From assembly GCA_947453625.1 (NCBI GenBank), contig CANGHK010000013.1, forward strand, positions 34,604 to 98,603: a stretch of 64,000 bases of DNA, written 5' to 3'. Source of the stretch: Burkholderiales bacterium (lineage in GTDB: Bacteria > Pseudomonadota > Gammaproteobacteria > Burkholderiales > Burkholderiaceae_C). Every line of letters starts with the position of its first letter. The first letter of the stretch is position 1. A model generated the notes under the pieces. That model had not been told where the DNA came from. It ran no database searches and worked only from the letters and a program-made list of their open reading frames with translations. Both the position numbers and the translations under genes were made by a program. This document shows positions 10,027-18,833 of this stretch, piece by piece.

Positions 10027-10210
10027 AGGGCGCCGGCCGCGATGCTGGCCTTTCGGGGCTGCGGGGGAAGGTCAATCCCTGCCCGGACAGGGTCAAGCCA
10101 GCCCGCATCATGACCGGTCCCGCCGGACGGGCATCCTGCGTCGGGGAGAATCTAGTGACCGTCACACCTTTCCGGCAATGTGGCTCCCTCTCCAACCCAG
10201 GCTCGACACC

Positions 10211-10957
10211 GTGGAACTGCTGACCAACCCCCAGACCTGGATGGCTTTCGCCACCCTCACCGCGCTGGAACTGGTGCTGGGCATAGACAACATCATCTTC
10301 ATCGCGATCCTGGTCGACAAGTTGCCCCCCGCGCAGCGCGATCTGGCCCGGCGCTTGGGCCTGTTCATGGCGATGTTCATGCGCATCGGACTGCTGCTGG
10401 TGCTGGCCGGGATCGTCGGCCTGGTGGCGCCGCTGTTCACGCTGCTGGGGCAGGCCATCTCGGGGCGCGATGCGATCCTGATCGCGGGCGGCCTGTTCCT
10501 GATCTGGAAGAGCACGGGTGAGATCCACCAGTCGCTCGAAGGCGAGGAGGCGCATGCGGCCAGCATCGCCAAGGCCAGCTTCTCCAGCGTGATCCTGCAG
10601 ATCATGGTGGTCGACATCGTGTTCTCGCTCGACTCGATCATCACCGCGGTGGGCATGGTCGACGACTTGCGCATCATGATCGCGGCGGTCATCGTCTCGG
10701 TCGCCCTGATGATGGTGTTTGCCGGCGGCATCGGCCGCTTCGTGTCCGACCACCCGACGATCAAGATGCTGGCGCTGTCCTTCCTGGTGGTGGTGGGCGT
10801 GGTGCTGATCGCCGAGGGCTTCGACCACCATGTGCCCAAGGGCTATGTCTATTTCGCGATGGCCTTCTCGGTGACGGTGGAGATGCTCAACATCAACATG
10901 CGCAAGCGCGCCGCGCGCAAGGTGATCTTGAACCCGCCGCGCATTCCCGGCGATTGA
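10211..10957 (+). CDS. TerC family integral membrane protein
   Basis: Multi-pass inner-membrane protein of the TerC family; relatives act in metal (often manganese) export or in metallation of exported proteins, but the role here is not known. From the GTG at 10211 the product is 248 residues, MELLTNPQTWMAFATLTALE, matching the usual N-terminus; an ATG at 10178 would add 11 residues without a better ribosome site. Conserved acidic membrane motifs are visible: LELVLGIDNIIFI and VDIVFSLDSIITAVGM. I looked for the manganese (yybP-ykoY) riboswitch often attached to terC genes in the 10027-10210 leader and did not see its core. Confidence 0.85.
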   Translation: MELLTNPQTWMAFATLTALELVLGIDNIIFIAILVDKLPPAQRDLARRLGLFMAMFMRIGLLLVLAGIVGLVAPLFTLLGQAISGRDAILIAGGLFLIWKSTGEIHQSLEGEEAHAASIAKASFSSVILQIMVVDIVFSLDSIITAVGMVDDLRIMIAAVIVSVALMMVFAGGIGRFVSDHPTIKMLALSFLVVVGVVLIAEGFDHHVPKGYVYFAMAFSVTVEMLNINMRKRAARKVILNPPRIPGD

Positions 10958-11041
10958 GCCGGCGCTGACCTTGGCGTTCTGGCACAGACGACCTTCATCG
11001 TGTCATCGTCGGCTGCCAGTCGCTGCGCAATCACGGGCCGC

Positions 11042-11899
11042 TCAGGCTTCAAACCCCTGCCGCGCCACCCACTCCTGGCCTGGCGCCAAGGTCACCGGGG
11101 TGCCGATGTGGGCCGCCTCGACGCAAAGGAAGCGTTGCCAGTCGTCGTCGGGCAGGTCGGCCAGCGCGGCGGCCTTGACCGGACCCGGGTTCCAGACCAC
11201 CGCGTCGTCGAAGCCTTCGGTCTGGATCGTCATCCGGCCCATCGCGGTCGACAGGCCGAGCGGCCCCTTGTGGATGGCGTGGGTGTCGAGGTAGATGCGG
11301 TCGATCTCGCCGACGAAGCCCAGCGGATCGAGTTCCTGCGGCTGGGTCAGTCCCGTCAGGTTGTCGAGGTAGCGCACACCGTACAGCCCGGCCAGCTTGG
11401 CTTGGCGCAGGTTGTCGATCAGCAGGTAGGTGTGCAGCGCGGCGGTGAACTCGAAGGTCGCATCCTTGCCCAACTCGCCGGTGTTGGTGACCGCCAGTTC
11501 GACGTCGAGTTGCAGTCCGCAGAAGCTGAAACTCAGTTCAGCCTCGAAACGGTGCGGCCAGAGGGCCCGTGTCGCCTCGTCGTCGGTCAGGCGCAGCACG
11601 CCTATCATCACGCCGCCGCGGTCGGCGCCTTCCACCCATTGCCAGGTCCGGTCGCGTGCGAAGCCGTGGCGCGGCAGCGGGCCGCGTTGCGCGAACTGCG
11701 GAAAGATCACCGGGATGCCGCCGCGCACCGCCGGGGTGCCGCCGGCCGCCGCCAGCGGCGACAGGTAGAGCCGCTCCTGGTCGCCGGCCGGAATCCACGA
11801 CACCAGTTGGCCGCCGTGCAGCAGCACGGTGACCTCGGCGCCGTCGGGCGCGCGCAGCCACATCGCCGGCTGGCCCAGCACCTGCACAGGCTTGATCAT
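11042..11899 (-). CDS. D-hexose-6-phosphate mutarotase (aldose 1-epimerase family)
   Basis: Aldose-1-epimerase-fold enzyme of the YeaD type, which interconverts the anomers of hexose 6-phosphates. The 285-residue product has the family length and motifs: GGQLVSWIP near residue 30, VRGGIPVIFPQFAQRG near residue 60, PRHGFARDR (catalytic His region) and the C-terminal VVWNPGP. It is the last gene of a minus-strand run, ThiD-like kinase, hemL, mutarotase, starting 19 bp after the hemL stop, so it is probably co-transcribed with hemL. It converges with terC. The substrate is inferred from family. Confidence 0.85.
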   Translation of the reverse strand: MIKPVQVLGQPAMWLRAPDGAEVTVLLHGGQLVSWIPAGDQERLYLSPLAAAGGTPAVRGGIPVIFPQFAQRGPLPRHGFARDRTWQWVEGADRGGVMIGVLRLTDDEATRALWPHRFEAELSFSFCGLQLDVELAVTNTGELGKDATFEFTAALHTYLLIDNLRQAKLAGLYGVRYLDNLTGLTQPQELDPLGFVGEIDRIYLDTHAIHKGPLGLSTAMGRMTIQTEGFDDAVVWNPGPVKAAALADLPDDDWQRFLCVEAAHIGTPVTLAPGQEWVARQGFEA

Positions 11900-11918
11900 G
11901 GCTTGTCCCGGTGCGGGC

Positions 11919-13208
11919 TCATGCCTTGAAGGCGGCGCGTGCCGCGTCCACCGTCGCCGCGATGTCCTCGGCCTGGTGCGCCGCGCTGACGAAGCCTGCC
12001 TCGTACAGCGCCGGTGCCAGGTAGACGCCGCGCTCGAGCATGGCGTGGAAGAAGCGGTTGAAGCGGGGTTGGTCGGTGGCCATCACGACGCCGTAGTTCT
12101 GCGGCAGGCTGTCGGCGAAGAAGAAGCCGAACATTCCGCCTTCGCTGTCGCCGACGAAGGGCACGCCAGCCTCGCGGGCCACGCCGCTCAGGCCCTCGAC
12201 CAGCGAGCGGGTCTTGGCCGACAGCGCTTCGTAGAAGCCCGGCTTGCTGATCTCTTTCAGCGTGGCCAGCCCGCAGGCGGTGGCCACCGGGTTGCCCGAC
12301 AGCGTGCCGGCCTGGTAGACCGGGCCCAGCGGCGCGAGCAGGCGCATGATGTCCCGGCTGGCGCCGAAGGCGGCCAGCGGCATACCGCCGCCGATGACCT
12401 TGCCGAACACGCTGATGTCGGGTTTGAAGCCGGGGATCAGGCCGGCGTAGACGCTTTGCGCGCCGCCCAGCGCCACCCGGAAGCCGGTCATCACCTCGTC
12501 GAAGACGAACAGCGCGCCGTATTGCGTGCAGAGTTCGCGGATGCGGGTCATGAAGGGCACCGACGCGCGCACGAAATTCATGTTGCCGGCGATCGGCTCG
12601 ATCATCACGCAAGCGATCTCGCTGCCCTGGCTGGCGAACACTTCCTCGATCTGCTCGAGGTTGTTGTACTCCAGCACCAGCGTGTGCTGTACCACCTCGG
12701 CCGGCACGCCGGCGCTGGTCGGGTAGCCGAAAGTGGCCAGGCCGGAGCCGGCCTTGACCAGCAGCGCGTCGGCGTGGCCGTGATAACAGCCCTCGAACTT
12801 GACGATCTTGCTGCGCCCGGTGGCGCCACGCGCCAGCCGGATCGCGCTCATGCCGGCTTCGGTGCCGGACGAAACCAGCCGTACCTGCTCGATCGAGGGC
12901 ACCTGGGCGATGATGGCCTCGGCCAGCTCGATCTCGCGCTCGGTGGGCGCGCCGAAGCTGAAGCCGTCCAGCGCCGCCTTCTGCACCGCTTCCAGCACCG
13001 CCGGGTGACCGTGACCCAGGATCATCGGTCCCCAGGAGCCGATGTAGTCGATGTAGCGCTGGCCTTCGGCGTCCCACATGTAAGGGCCTTGGGCCCGGGC
13101 GATGAAGCGCGGCGTGCCGCCGACTGCGCGGAAGGCGCGCACGGGCGAGTTGACGCCGCCGGGGATCACGCGCTGGGCGCGCTCGAAGAGTTGCAGGTTG
13201 CTGGTCAT
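11919..13208 (-). CDS. hemL: Glutamate-1-semialdehyde 2,1-aminomutase
   Basis: PLP enzyme that converts glutamate-1-semialdehyde to 5-aminolevulinate, entry point of C5-pathway tetrapyrrole synthesis. The 429-residue product has the family length. It starts [32 protein letters not shown] follows, and the PLP lysine lies in [16 protein letters not shown] (about K270). The open frame extends upstream to 13289, but the extra residues have no family match, so the ATG at 13208 is chosen. Its product feeds haem synthesis, relevant to the oxidase and haem A genes at 37-46 kb. It lies 111 bp after the ThiD-like gene. Confidence 0.96.
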   Translation of the reverse strand: MTSNLQLFERAQRVIPGGVNSPVRAFRAVGGTPRFIARAQGPYMWDAEGQRYIDYIGSWGPMILGHGHPAVLEAVQKAALDGFSFGAPTEREIELAEAIIAQVPSIEQVRLVSSGTEAGMSAIRLARGATGRSKIVKFEGCYHGHADALLVKAGSGLATFGYPTSAGVPAEVVQHTLVLEYNNLEQIEEVFASQGSEIACVMIEPIAGNMNFVRASVPFMTRIRELCTQYGALFVFDEVMTGFRVALGGAQSVYAGLIPGFKPDISVFGKVIGGGMPLAAFGASRDIMRLLAPLGPVYQAGTLSGNPVATACGLATLKEISKPGFYEALSAKTRSLVEGLSGVAREAGVPFVGDSEGGMFGFFFADSLPQNYGVVMATDQPRFNRFFHAMLERGVYLAPALYEAGFVSAAHQAEDIAATVDAARAAFKA

Positions 13209-13319
13209 GTCGGCGGGCTGGAGGAGGGGGGTCTGGCGGCTCTCGATTGGACAGGGTCTGGCCCGGTTGCTCAGCCCCCGCAGCCGCATGATGCAGACCG
13301 CCGGGGCGCTCGAGAGGAC

Positions 13320-14300
13320 TCAGTGGACGCGCCGCGGCGCGCCTTTGGCCTTGGTTTCAGGCATCTCGGGCTCGGGCAGCGGCGCGCCTTCGGGCGAACC
13401 GTCGCCGTCCTCGTCGGTCGGCGGCAGGGCCCAGAAGAAGCGGTCGGGCACCACATTGCCCATGCCGGGGCGGAAGCCCGAATCCAGGGTCTGGTCCATG
13501 AAGGCCAGCGCCTCGCCGACGGCCGCCTGCAGTTCCGCGCCCGCGGCCAGCAGCGCGGCCAGCGCGGCGCTCAGCGTGTCGCCGGCACCGACGAACGAGG
13601 TTTCGAACATCTCGAACTTCTCGCCGGTCAGCGCGCCCTGGGGTGAGGCCAGCACGTTGTCGATGAATTGGTCGCCGCCCTTGGCCGCGAGCATGATGCC
13701 GGTGACCAGCACAAAGCGCGTGCCGCGCTCGCCTGCGGCCACCGCCAGTTCGCGTGCCGATGCCGGGCGCTCGCTGTCCCAGTCGGGCAGCAGGAAGTCG
13801 GTCAGCGTCTTGTGGTTGCCCACCAGCACCTCGGTGGCGGGCAGGATCAGCTCGCGGAAGGCTTCGAGGTAGGGCTGGGACTGGTCGTCGTCCAGCCAGC
13901 CCAGGTTGGGCAGGTAGGACACCAGCGGCACGTCGGGGTAGTCGGACAGGATCTCGGCCACTGCGCTGACGGCGTCGGCGCTGCCCAGGAAGCCGACCTT
14001 CCAGCCGGCCACGGTGATGTCCTCCAGCACGGTGCGGGCCTGCTCGGCGATCACATCGGCGTCGATTGCATGGTGGTCGAAGATCTCGGCGGTGTCGCGC
14101 AGCAGGATGCTGGTGGTGACCGGCAGCGCATGCGCGCCCATCGCGGCCAGGGTGCAGACATCACCCCCCAGACCGCCGGCCCCGCTCGGGTCGGCGGCGT
14201 TGAAGCTCATCACGCAGGCCGGCGCTGCCGCGTCCTGCAGCGCATCGGCTCCGGCGTCGGCCGCTGCAGCGTCGGGGATGGAGGGGGGGCTAGCGGTCAT
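13320..14300 (-). CDS. thiD: ThiD-like (phospho)hydroxymethylpyrimidine kinase, divergent
   Basis: Ribokinase-fold protein closest to ThiD, which phosphorylates the pyrimidine precursor of thiamine. At 326 residues it is about 55 longer than usual, with an Ala-rich N-terminal 25 residues and an acidic, Pro-rich C-terminal tail. The substrate-side motif is NAADPSGAGGLGGDV; the phosphate/catalytic motif reads GAGDTLSAALAALLA. In typical ThiD this reads GTGC, so the Asp here resembles PdxK or ribokinase-type enzymes. No other thiamine gene is nearby; this ThiD-next-to-rubredoxin arrangement recurs in Burkholderiales. The substrate should be regarded as uncertain. It is divergent from the rubredoxin-pil operon and upstream of hemL. 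Confidence 0.75.
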   Translation of the reverse strand: MTASPPSIPDAAAADAGADALQDAAAPACVMSFNAADPSGAGGLGGDVCTLAAMGAHALPVTTSILLRDTAEIFDHHAIDADVIAEQARTVLEDITVAGWKVGFLGSADAVSAVAEILSDYPDVPLVSYLPNLGWLDDDQSQPYLEAFRELILPATEVLVGNHKTLTDFLLPDWDSERPASARELAVAAGERGTRFVLVTGIMLAAKGGDQFIDNVLASPQGALTGEKFEMFETSFVGAGDTLSAALAALLAAGAELQAAVGEALAFMDQTLDSGFRPGMGNVVPDRFFWALPPTDEDGDGSPEGAPLPEPEMPETKAKGAPRRVH

Positions 14301-14319
14301 GAACGGATCCGTGATTTTT

Positions 14320-14349
14320 TTGCAGGCGCAGAAACCTGGGCGCCTGCAA
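14320..14349. promoter_or_regulatory. Perfect 10-bp inverted repeat in the ThiD-like gene leader
   Basis: TTGCAGGCGC (14320-14329) and GCGCCTGCAA (14340-14349) are exact reverse complements with a 10-nt loop, 20 bp before the start codon at 14300. On the transcribed minus strand the hairpin is followed by a run of A, not T, so it is not an intrinsic terminator. It could be a leader hairpin affecting translation or an operator. Confidence 0.5.
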
Positions 14350-14416
14350 CCTGAGGAAAACTACAACAACCCGTTGCGGCCCTGCCGCAGCCCGGCAAGG
14401 CCGTGAAACGGCGTGG

Positions 14417-14439
14417 CTACAATGCCTGCTTCATTGTAG
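14417..14439. promoter_or_regulatory. Palindrome overlapping a TACAAT box upstream of rubredoxin-pilG
   Basis: CTACAATG (14417-14424) and CATTGTAG (14432-14439) form a perfect 8-bp inverted repeat with a 7-nt spacer in the divergent region between the ThiD-like gene and the rubredoxin-pil operon. Each arm contains TACAAT, a good -10 match, one on each strand. The element ends 17 bp before the rubredoxin GTG. I see no convincing -35 box. It may be an operator over a promoter or a pair of -10 boxes. Confidence 0.45.
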
Positions 14440-14455
14440 TGACCTGCCCAACAAC

Positions 14456-14629
14456 GTGAATGACGCTAGAACCTGGATGTGCTTGATATGCGGCTGGATC
14501 TATGACGAGGCGACGGGAGACCCCGAGCACGGCATCGCTCCGGGAACCGCTTGGGCTGACGTTTCGATGAACTGGACCTGCCCCGAATGCGGGGCCCGCA
14601 AGGAAGACTTCGAGATGGTCCAGCTTTGA
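14456..14629 (+). CDS. rubA: Rubredoxin
   Basis: Small iron-sulfur electron carrier with one Fe bound by four Cys. The 57-residue product from the GTG at 14456 reads MNDARTWMCLICGWIYDE and ends in CPECGARKEDFEMVQL; the two CxxCG pairs, the WIYDE and the DFE ending are the rubredoxin signature. The alternative ATG at 14477 would begin at the first Cys pair and cut off the conserved residues before it, so GTG is preferred. It is the first gene upstream of pilG in the same orientation (70-bp gap), an order common in Burkholderiales. Its redox partner is not evident from the window. Confidence 0.92.
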   Translation: MNDARTWMCLICGWIYDEATGDPEHGIAPGTAWADVSMNWTCPECGARKEDFEMVQL

Positions 14630-14699
14630 CGCTGGCCTGATCAAGGCCTGCTCGCCGTATCCAGCGGTTCTGCCGGCAACCCCCTGACGAGGAGCCGAC

Positions 14700-15137
14700 A
14701 TGGACCCGCCCAAAGCCGCAGGATCTGCTGCCGTCACCAAGGTGCTGGTCATCGATGACAGCAACACGATCCGGCGCAGCGCCGAGATCTTCCTGCGGCA
14801 GGGTGGACATGAGGTGGTGTTGGCCGAGGACGGCTTCGACGCCCTGGCCAAGGTCAACGACCATTCGCCCCAGCTGATCTTCTGTGACATCCTGATGCCG
14901 CGGCTCGACGGCTACCAGACCTGCGCCATCATCAAGCGCAACCCGCGCTTTGCGCATGTGCCGGTGATCATGCTGTCGTCCAAGGACGGCTTGTTCGACA
15001 AGGCGCGCGGCCGGATGGTGGGTTCGGAGGATTACCTGACCAAGCCCTTCACGAAGGACCAGTTGCTGCGTGCGGTGCAGCAGTTCGTCGGTGTCGCGGC
15101 GGAACCCGAACTTCCCACCGACCCGGTTCCGGGTTGA
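14700..15137 (+). CDS. pilG: Twitching motility response regulator PilG
   Basis: Single-domain CheY-like receiver of the Pil-Chp chemosensory system that controls type IV pilus extension. The 145-residue product has the acidic pocket VIDDSN (D19/D20), the phosphoacceptor D63 in FCDILMPRLDGY, the switch Ser in IMLSSKDGL and the conserved Lys in YLTKPF. Without the first 12 residues and the tail it is a bare REC domain with no DNA-binding output. A clear GAGGAG ribosome site precedes the ATG. It is the first pil gene, followed by pilH, pilI, pilJ and chpA, all on the plus strand. Confidence 0.93.
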   Translation: MDPPKAAGSAAVTKVLVIDDSNTIRRSAEIFLRQGGHEVVLAEDGFDALAKVNDHSPQLIFCDILMPRLDGYQTCAIIKRNPRFAHVPVIMLSSKDGLFDKARGRMVGSEDYLTKPFTKDQLLRAVQQFVGVAAEPELPTDPVPG

Positions 15138-15225
15138 CCGTGCTGCGCCTGGCTTAGGGCTGCGGCAGAATCTGTCGACCAGGGTGACCGGTCTCCGGCG
15201 TCTGGTCTAGCGGGAGAAGACATCC

Positions 15226-15591
15226 ATGGCTGTGCACAAGATCTTGCTGGTCGACGATTCCAGGACGGAATTGCATATGCTGTCCGACTTGCTGCGCAAG
15301 CGCGGCTACTCGGTGCGCACGGCCGAGAACGGCGACGAGGCGCTGAAGCGGCTGGCCGAAGACAGGCCCGATCTGATCCTGATGGATGTGGTGATGCCGG
15401 GGCAGAACGGCTTTCAGCTGACTCGCTCCATCACCCGTGATCCGCGTTATCTCGGCCTGCCGGTGATCATGTGCACCAGCAAGAGCCAGGAGACCGACCG
15501 GGTCTGGGGCATGCGGCAGGGCGCGCGTGACTATGTCGTCAAGCCGGTGCAGGCCGATGAGCTGATCGCCAAGATCAAGAAGCTCGATTGA
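15226..15591 (+). CDS. pilH: Twitching motility response regulator PilH
   Basis: Second CheY-like receiver of the Pil-Chp pathway; in Pseudomonas PilG and PilH have opposite effects on pilus extension and retraction. The 121-residue product is a bare REC domain: LLVDDSRTE with D10/D11, phosphoacceptor D54 in LILMDVVMPGQNGFQ, MCTSKSQETD with the switch Thr, and YVVKPVQ with the conserved Lys. The MCTSKSQETDRVWG segment is characteristic of PilH. A GGGAGAAG ribosome site precedes the ATG. It lies 88 bp after pilG and 40 bp before pilI. Confidence 0.93.
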   Translation: MAVHKILLVDDSRTELHMLSDLLRKRGYSVRTAENGDEALKRLAEDRPDLILMDVVMPGQNGFQLTRSITRDPRYLGLPVIMCTSKSQETDRVWGMRQGARDYVVKPVQADELIAKIKKLD

Positions 15592-15631
15592 GCCGCGGAA
15601 CCGCCAACAAACGCCCGGCCCCGATACCGCC

Positions 15632-16162
15632 ATGGCCAACAAGCAAGCGCTGCGCGATCTGCAGACCCGGCTTGCCGAGCGCATGAAGCAGGCGCGAACC
15701 GAGTCGCCAGGCCGGTCCTGGCTGGCGGTCGATTGCGCGGGCCAGGGCCTGCTGATCGCGCTGCGCCAGGCCGGCGAGATCTTCAAGCTCGGGGCGGTGC
15801 TGCCGGTGCCGCACACCCAGGACTGGCTGACCGGCGTCGTCAACCTGCGCGGTGGCGTCTGCGCGGTGGTCGACCTGGCGGTGTTTCTGGGCTTGCGCCC
15901 GGCGTCGAAGTCGGCGCCGCCTGCGCAGGCCCGCCTGGTGGCGCTGAACGGCGAGCTCGAGGTCAACGCCGCGCTGCTGGTGGACCGGCTGGAGGGATTA
16001 CGCCACGCATTGGACCTGCAGCGGGTGGTTGAAAGCGTTGACAATCCTGCGCAGCCGGCTTTCGCGCCGGCGCGTTGGCAGGATGCCGCGGGTCGGGTGT
16101 GGCAGGAGATCGATCTCGCCGAACTGGCGGGTTTGCCACAGTTTCTGGCAATCACCGGCTGA
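15632..16162 (+). CDS. pilI: CheW-like adaptor protein PilI
   Basis: Scaffold that couples the PilJ receptor to the ChpA kinase. The 176-residue product is a CheW domain with conserved segments GEIFKLGAVLPVPHTQDWL, GVVNLRGGVCAVVDLAVFL (the core CheW signature) and the LVDRLEGLRH region near residue 120. The N-terminal 25 residues (RLAERMKQART) form a short helix common in PilI. It lies 58 bp upstream of pilJ in the same operon. Function is inferred from the order pilG-pilH-pilI-pilJ-chpA plus the CheW fold. Confidence 0.9.
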   Translation: MANKQALRDLQTRLAERMKQARTESPGRSWLAVDCAGQGLLIALRQAGEIFKLGAVLPVPHTQDWLTGVVNLRGGVCAVVDLAVFLGLRPASKSAPPAQARLVALNGELEVNAALLVDRLEGLRHALDLQRVVESVDNPAQPAFAPARWQDAAGRVWQEIDLAELAGLPQFLAITG

Positions 16163-16220
16163 GGTCAGCGACACCCGCGGGGTGGGTTTGGACCGCAGGC
16201 AGGACTGACGAGGGGATGCG

Positions 16221-18587
16221 ATGGGCTTGCTGGACAGACTCAGGAGCAACCGGCGGATTGGCGACGGCGTCCCGGAGCGTGTGCCGACCCATTTCGCTGC
16301 GTCGCAGGCGGCAGCGGATGCCGAAGAACCCACCTCCCTGACCGGGCCCGACACGCGCAGTGGCGATGCGGGGGCGCCCACGGTCAATGCCGACCTGATG
16401 CCCAAGGTCAGCGGCCACTCGGTCGCCGACGCGATCAGCTCCGAAATGCCACCCACCGACCGGCTCAGCGACTTCGCCGACTTGTCCACCACTTCGGGCG
16501 CCGGTGTCGACGCGGGGCCGGCGCCGTCAGGCCGGGCCCTGCCGCTGATCGGCCACCGGCCGCTGCCGCAGCAGCAGCGCATCCTCGGTGCGCTGGTGAT
16601 GTCTGGCCTGCTGCTGATGATGCTGGCGGCCGTGCTGGCCCTGACCGCGGCCAGTCGCAACACGCGCCAGGTCGGTGCCACCGGCCAGGCGCTGATGCAG
16701 TCGCAGCGCCTGGCCAAGGCGGTGTCGCAGGCGCTGGGCGGCAGTCCGGCTTCGTTTGACGAGGTCAAGGAGGCCGCCAGCGTGTTGGCCGCCAACACCC
16801 GCGCGCTCAAGGAGGGCAGTTCGGGGATTGCCGCGGTGCCGGCAGCGGCCCGGTCCCTGCTCGAACCGCTGATGCCGCTGATCGACCGGGCCGAGAAGAA
16901 CGCCGGCGTGGTGATGGGCCAGCAGAAGATGCTGATCCAGGTCGGCCAGGCGCTGCGCAGCATCAACAACCAGGCCGGCGAGTTGCTGGAGTCGGCCGAG
17001 ACGGTGTCCGCGCTCAAACTTCAGCAAGGGGCGCCGGCCATCGAGGTGCAGCAGTCGGGCCAGTTGGTGATGCTGACCCAGCGCATAGGCAAGAGCGCCA
17101 ACGAGTTCCTGACCCTGGAAGGCGCCAGCGCCGAGGCGGTCTTCCTCCTGGGCAAGGACTTGAACACCTTCCGCGACATCGCCGAGGGCCTGCTCAACGG
17201 CAGTGCCGATCTGCGTCTGGCCGGCACCAAGGATCCCCAGGTCAAGGAGCGTCTGCAGGCTCTGCTCAAGCAATACGAGCAGACCCGTACCCAGGCCGGT
17301 GCCATCCTCGGCAACCTGCAAGGCCTGGTCAGTGCCCGCGACGCCCAGTCCGCGGTGGTGGCCGACAGCGAGCCGCTGCGCAAAGGCCTGCAAGCGGTGC
17401 AGGATCTGCTTGCAGCCGAAGGCGGCTTTCGGGCTGGCCACGCGGCGGCCATGCTGCTGGCGCTGGCGTTGGTCGCCTTGGGCGGCTGGGGTCTGCTCAA
17501 GCTCTATGTCACCGATCAGTCGCAGCGCGCCGGTCTGGCCGAGGCGCAGCGTAGCGAGGCCGAGCGCCAGGAGCAGGAGGCCAAGCGCGTCAACGATGCC
17601 AACCAGGCGGCGATCCTGCGGCTGATGAACGAGTTGCAGACAGTGGCCGAAGGCGATCTGACCCGGCAGGCCACCGTCACCGAGGACATCACCGGCGCGA
17701 TCGCCGACTCGGTCAACTACACCGTCGAAGAACTGCGCTCACTGGTGGCCCAGGTGCAGGACACTGCCGGCCGCGTCACCGAGACCGCAGGTCAGGTCGA
17801 GGCGACCTCGGTCGACCTGCTGGCCGCCTCCGACGAGCAATTGCGCGAGATCCGCGAGACCGGCGAATCGGTGCTTCAGATGGCGCTGCGCATCAACGAC
17901 GTCTCGGGCCAGGCCCAGCAGTCGGCCCAGGTGGCACGCCAGTCGCTGCTTGCGGCCGAATCGGGCCTGACCGCGGTGCAGAACTCGATCGGCGGCATGA
18001 ACGCGATCCGCGACCAGATCCAGGAGACCTCCAAGCGCATCAAGCGGCTGGGCGAGTCGTCGCAGGAGATCGGCGAGATCACCGAGCTGATCTCCGACAT
18101 CACCGAGCAGACCAACGTGCTGGCGCTGAACGCCGCGATCCAGGCCGCCTCTGCCGGTGAGGCCGGTCGCGGCTTCTCGGTGGTGGCCGAGGAAGTGCAG
18201 CGCCTGGCCGAACGCTCGGCCGACGCCACGCGCCAGATCTCGGCGCTGGTCAAGACCATCCAGACCGACACCCAGGACGCGGTGGCTGCGATGGCGCGTT
18301 CGACCCAGGGCGTGGTCGACGGCGCGCGCCTGTCTGACGCGGCCGGGTCGGCGCTGGGCGACATCGACCGCGTCACCCGGCAGCTCGCCGAGCTGATCGA
18401 GAGCATCTCGGCCCAGGCGTCGAGCGAGGCCTCGTCAGCCAACGTGGTGGCCAGCAACATCCAGCACATCTTCGCCGTCACCGAGCAGACCGGCGAGGGC
18501 ACGCGCTCGACCGCGCAGATGGTGCGCGAACTGTCGCGCGCCGCCGAGGAACTGCGCCAGTCGGTGTCGCGGTTCAAGATCGCTTGA
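16221..18587 (+). CDS. pilJ: Methyl-accepting chemotaxis protein PilJ
   Basis: Transmembrane chemoreceptor of the Pil-Chp system. The 788-residue product has a first membrane helix at about 121-144 ([20 protein letters not shown]), a periplasmic PilJ-type four-helix domain, a second helix at about 408-430 ([19 protein letters not shown]), a HAMP-like linker and a long coiled-coil signalling domain with the hairpin tip [19 protein letters not shown]. The first 115 residues are a hydrophilic, probably disordered cytoplasmic extension absent from the shorter (about 680-residue) Pseudomonas PilJ. A GAGGGGATG context precedes the start. No cheR or cheB homologue (pilK, chpB) is in the window. Confidence 0.93.
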   Translation: MGLLDRLRSNRRIGDGVPERVPTHFAASQAAADAEEPTSLTGPDTRSGDAGAPTVNADLMPKVSGHSVADAISSEMPPTDRLSDFADLSTTSGAGVDAGPAPSGRALPLIGHRPLPQQQRILGALVMSGLLLMMLAAVLALTAASRNTRQVGATGQALMQSQRLAKAVSQALGGSPASFDEVKEAASVLAANTRALKEGSSGIAAVPAAARSLLEPLMPLIDRAEKNAGVVMGQQKMLIQVGQALRSINNQAGELLESAETVSALKLQQGAPAIEVQQSGQLVMLTQRIGKSANEFLTLEGASAEAVFLLGKDLNTFRDIAEGLLNGSADLRLAGTKDPQVKERLQALLKQYEQTRTQAGAILGNLQGLVSARDAQSAVVADSEPLRKGLQAVQDLLAAEGGFRAGHAAAMLLALALVALGGWGLLKLYVTDQSQRAGLAEAQRSEAERQEQEAKRVNDANQAAILRLMNELQTVAEGDLTRQATVTEDITGAIADSVNYTVEELRSLVAQVQDTAGRVTETAGQVEATSVDLLAASDEQLREIRETGESVLQMALRINDVSGQAQQSAQVARQSLLAAESGLTAVQNSIGGMNAIRDQIQETSKRIKRLGESSQEIGEITELISDITEQTNVLALNAAIQAASAGEAGRGFSVVAEEVQRLAERSADATRQISALVKTIQTDTQDAVAAMARSTQGVVDGARLSDAAGSALGDIDRVTRQLAELIESISAQASSEASSANVVASNIQHIFAVTEQTGEGTRSTAQMVRELSRAAEELRQSVSRFKIA

Positions 18588-18603
18588 AGTGGCTTCCCCC
18601 CAA

Positions 18604-18672
18604 AGCGCCTTCGGCGCCTCCCCCCCGAGGTTGCAACGCCAGCGGACCGGCAGAGCCGGATCCGAGGCGTCC
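18604..18672. repeat. Dispersed hairpin-forming repeat, copy 1 (between pilJ and chpA)
   Basis: A 69-bp sequence starting 16 bp after the pilJ stop. A second copy lies at 59075-59142, also just after a stop codon. It contains the short stems GCGCC-TTC-GGCGC and CCGGC-AGA-GCCGG, and the wider pair CAGCGGAC (18640-18647) with GTCCGCTG (18669-18676). The C-run (CTCCCCCCC) is shared. It occupies the 246-bp pilJ-chpA gap; the rest of that gap (18673-18833) shows nothing recognisable. Confidence 0.75.
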
Positions 18673-18833
18673 GCTGGGTCACGCCCGATGCCTCCAGCGT
18701 GGTTGGCTTTGGCCACCAGCGAGAACGGCGCTGACCCGCTGCACGGCGCTGCGCTCCGGCCTGCCCAGGCGGTGCGGCGTGGCTTTCGGTCTTTGCGGCC
18801 CGGCTTGACGCTGCAGCAAGGGCGGCGACAACC

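Noticed and set aside
10027..10210. Manganese (yybP-ykoY) riboswitch before the terC family gene
   Set aside because: The core consensus strings were not found; only generic GC-rich stems are visible.
14320..14349. Intrinsic terminator reading of the leader hairpin
   Set aside because: The hairpin is followed by A, not T, on the transcribed strand; the T run precedes it on the other strand.
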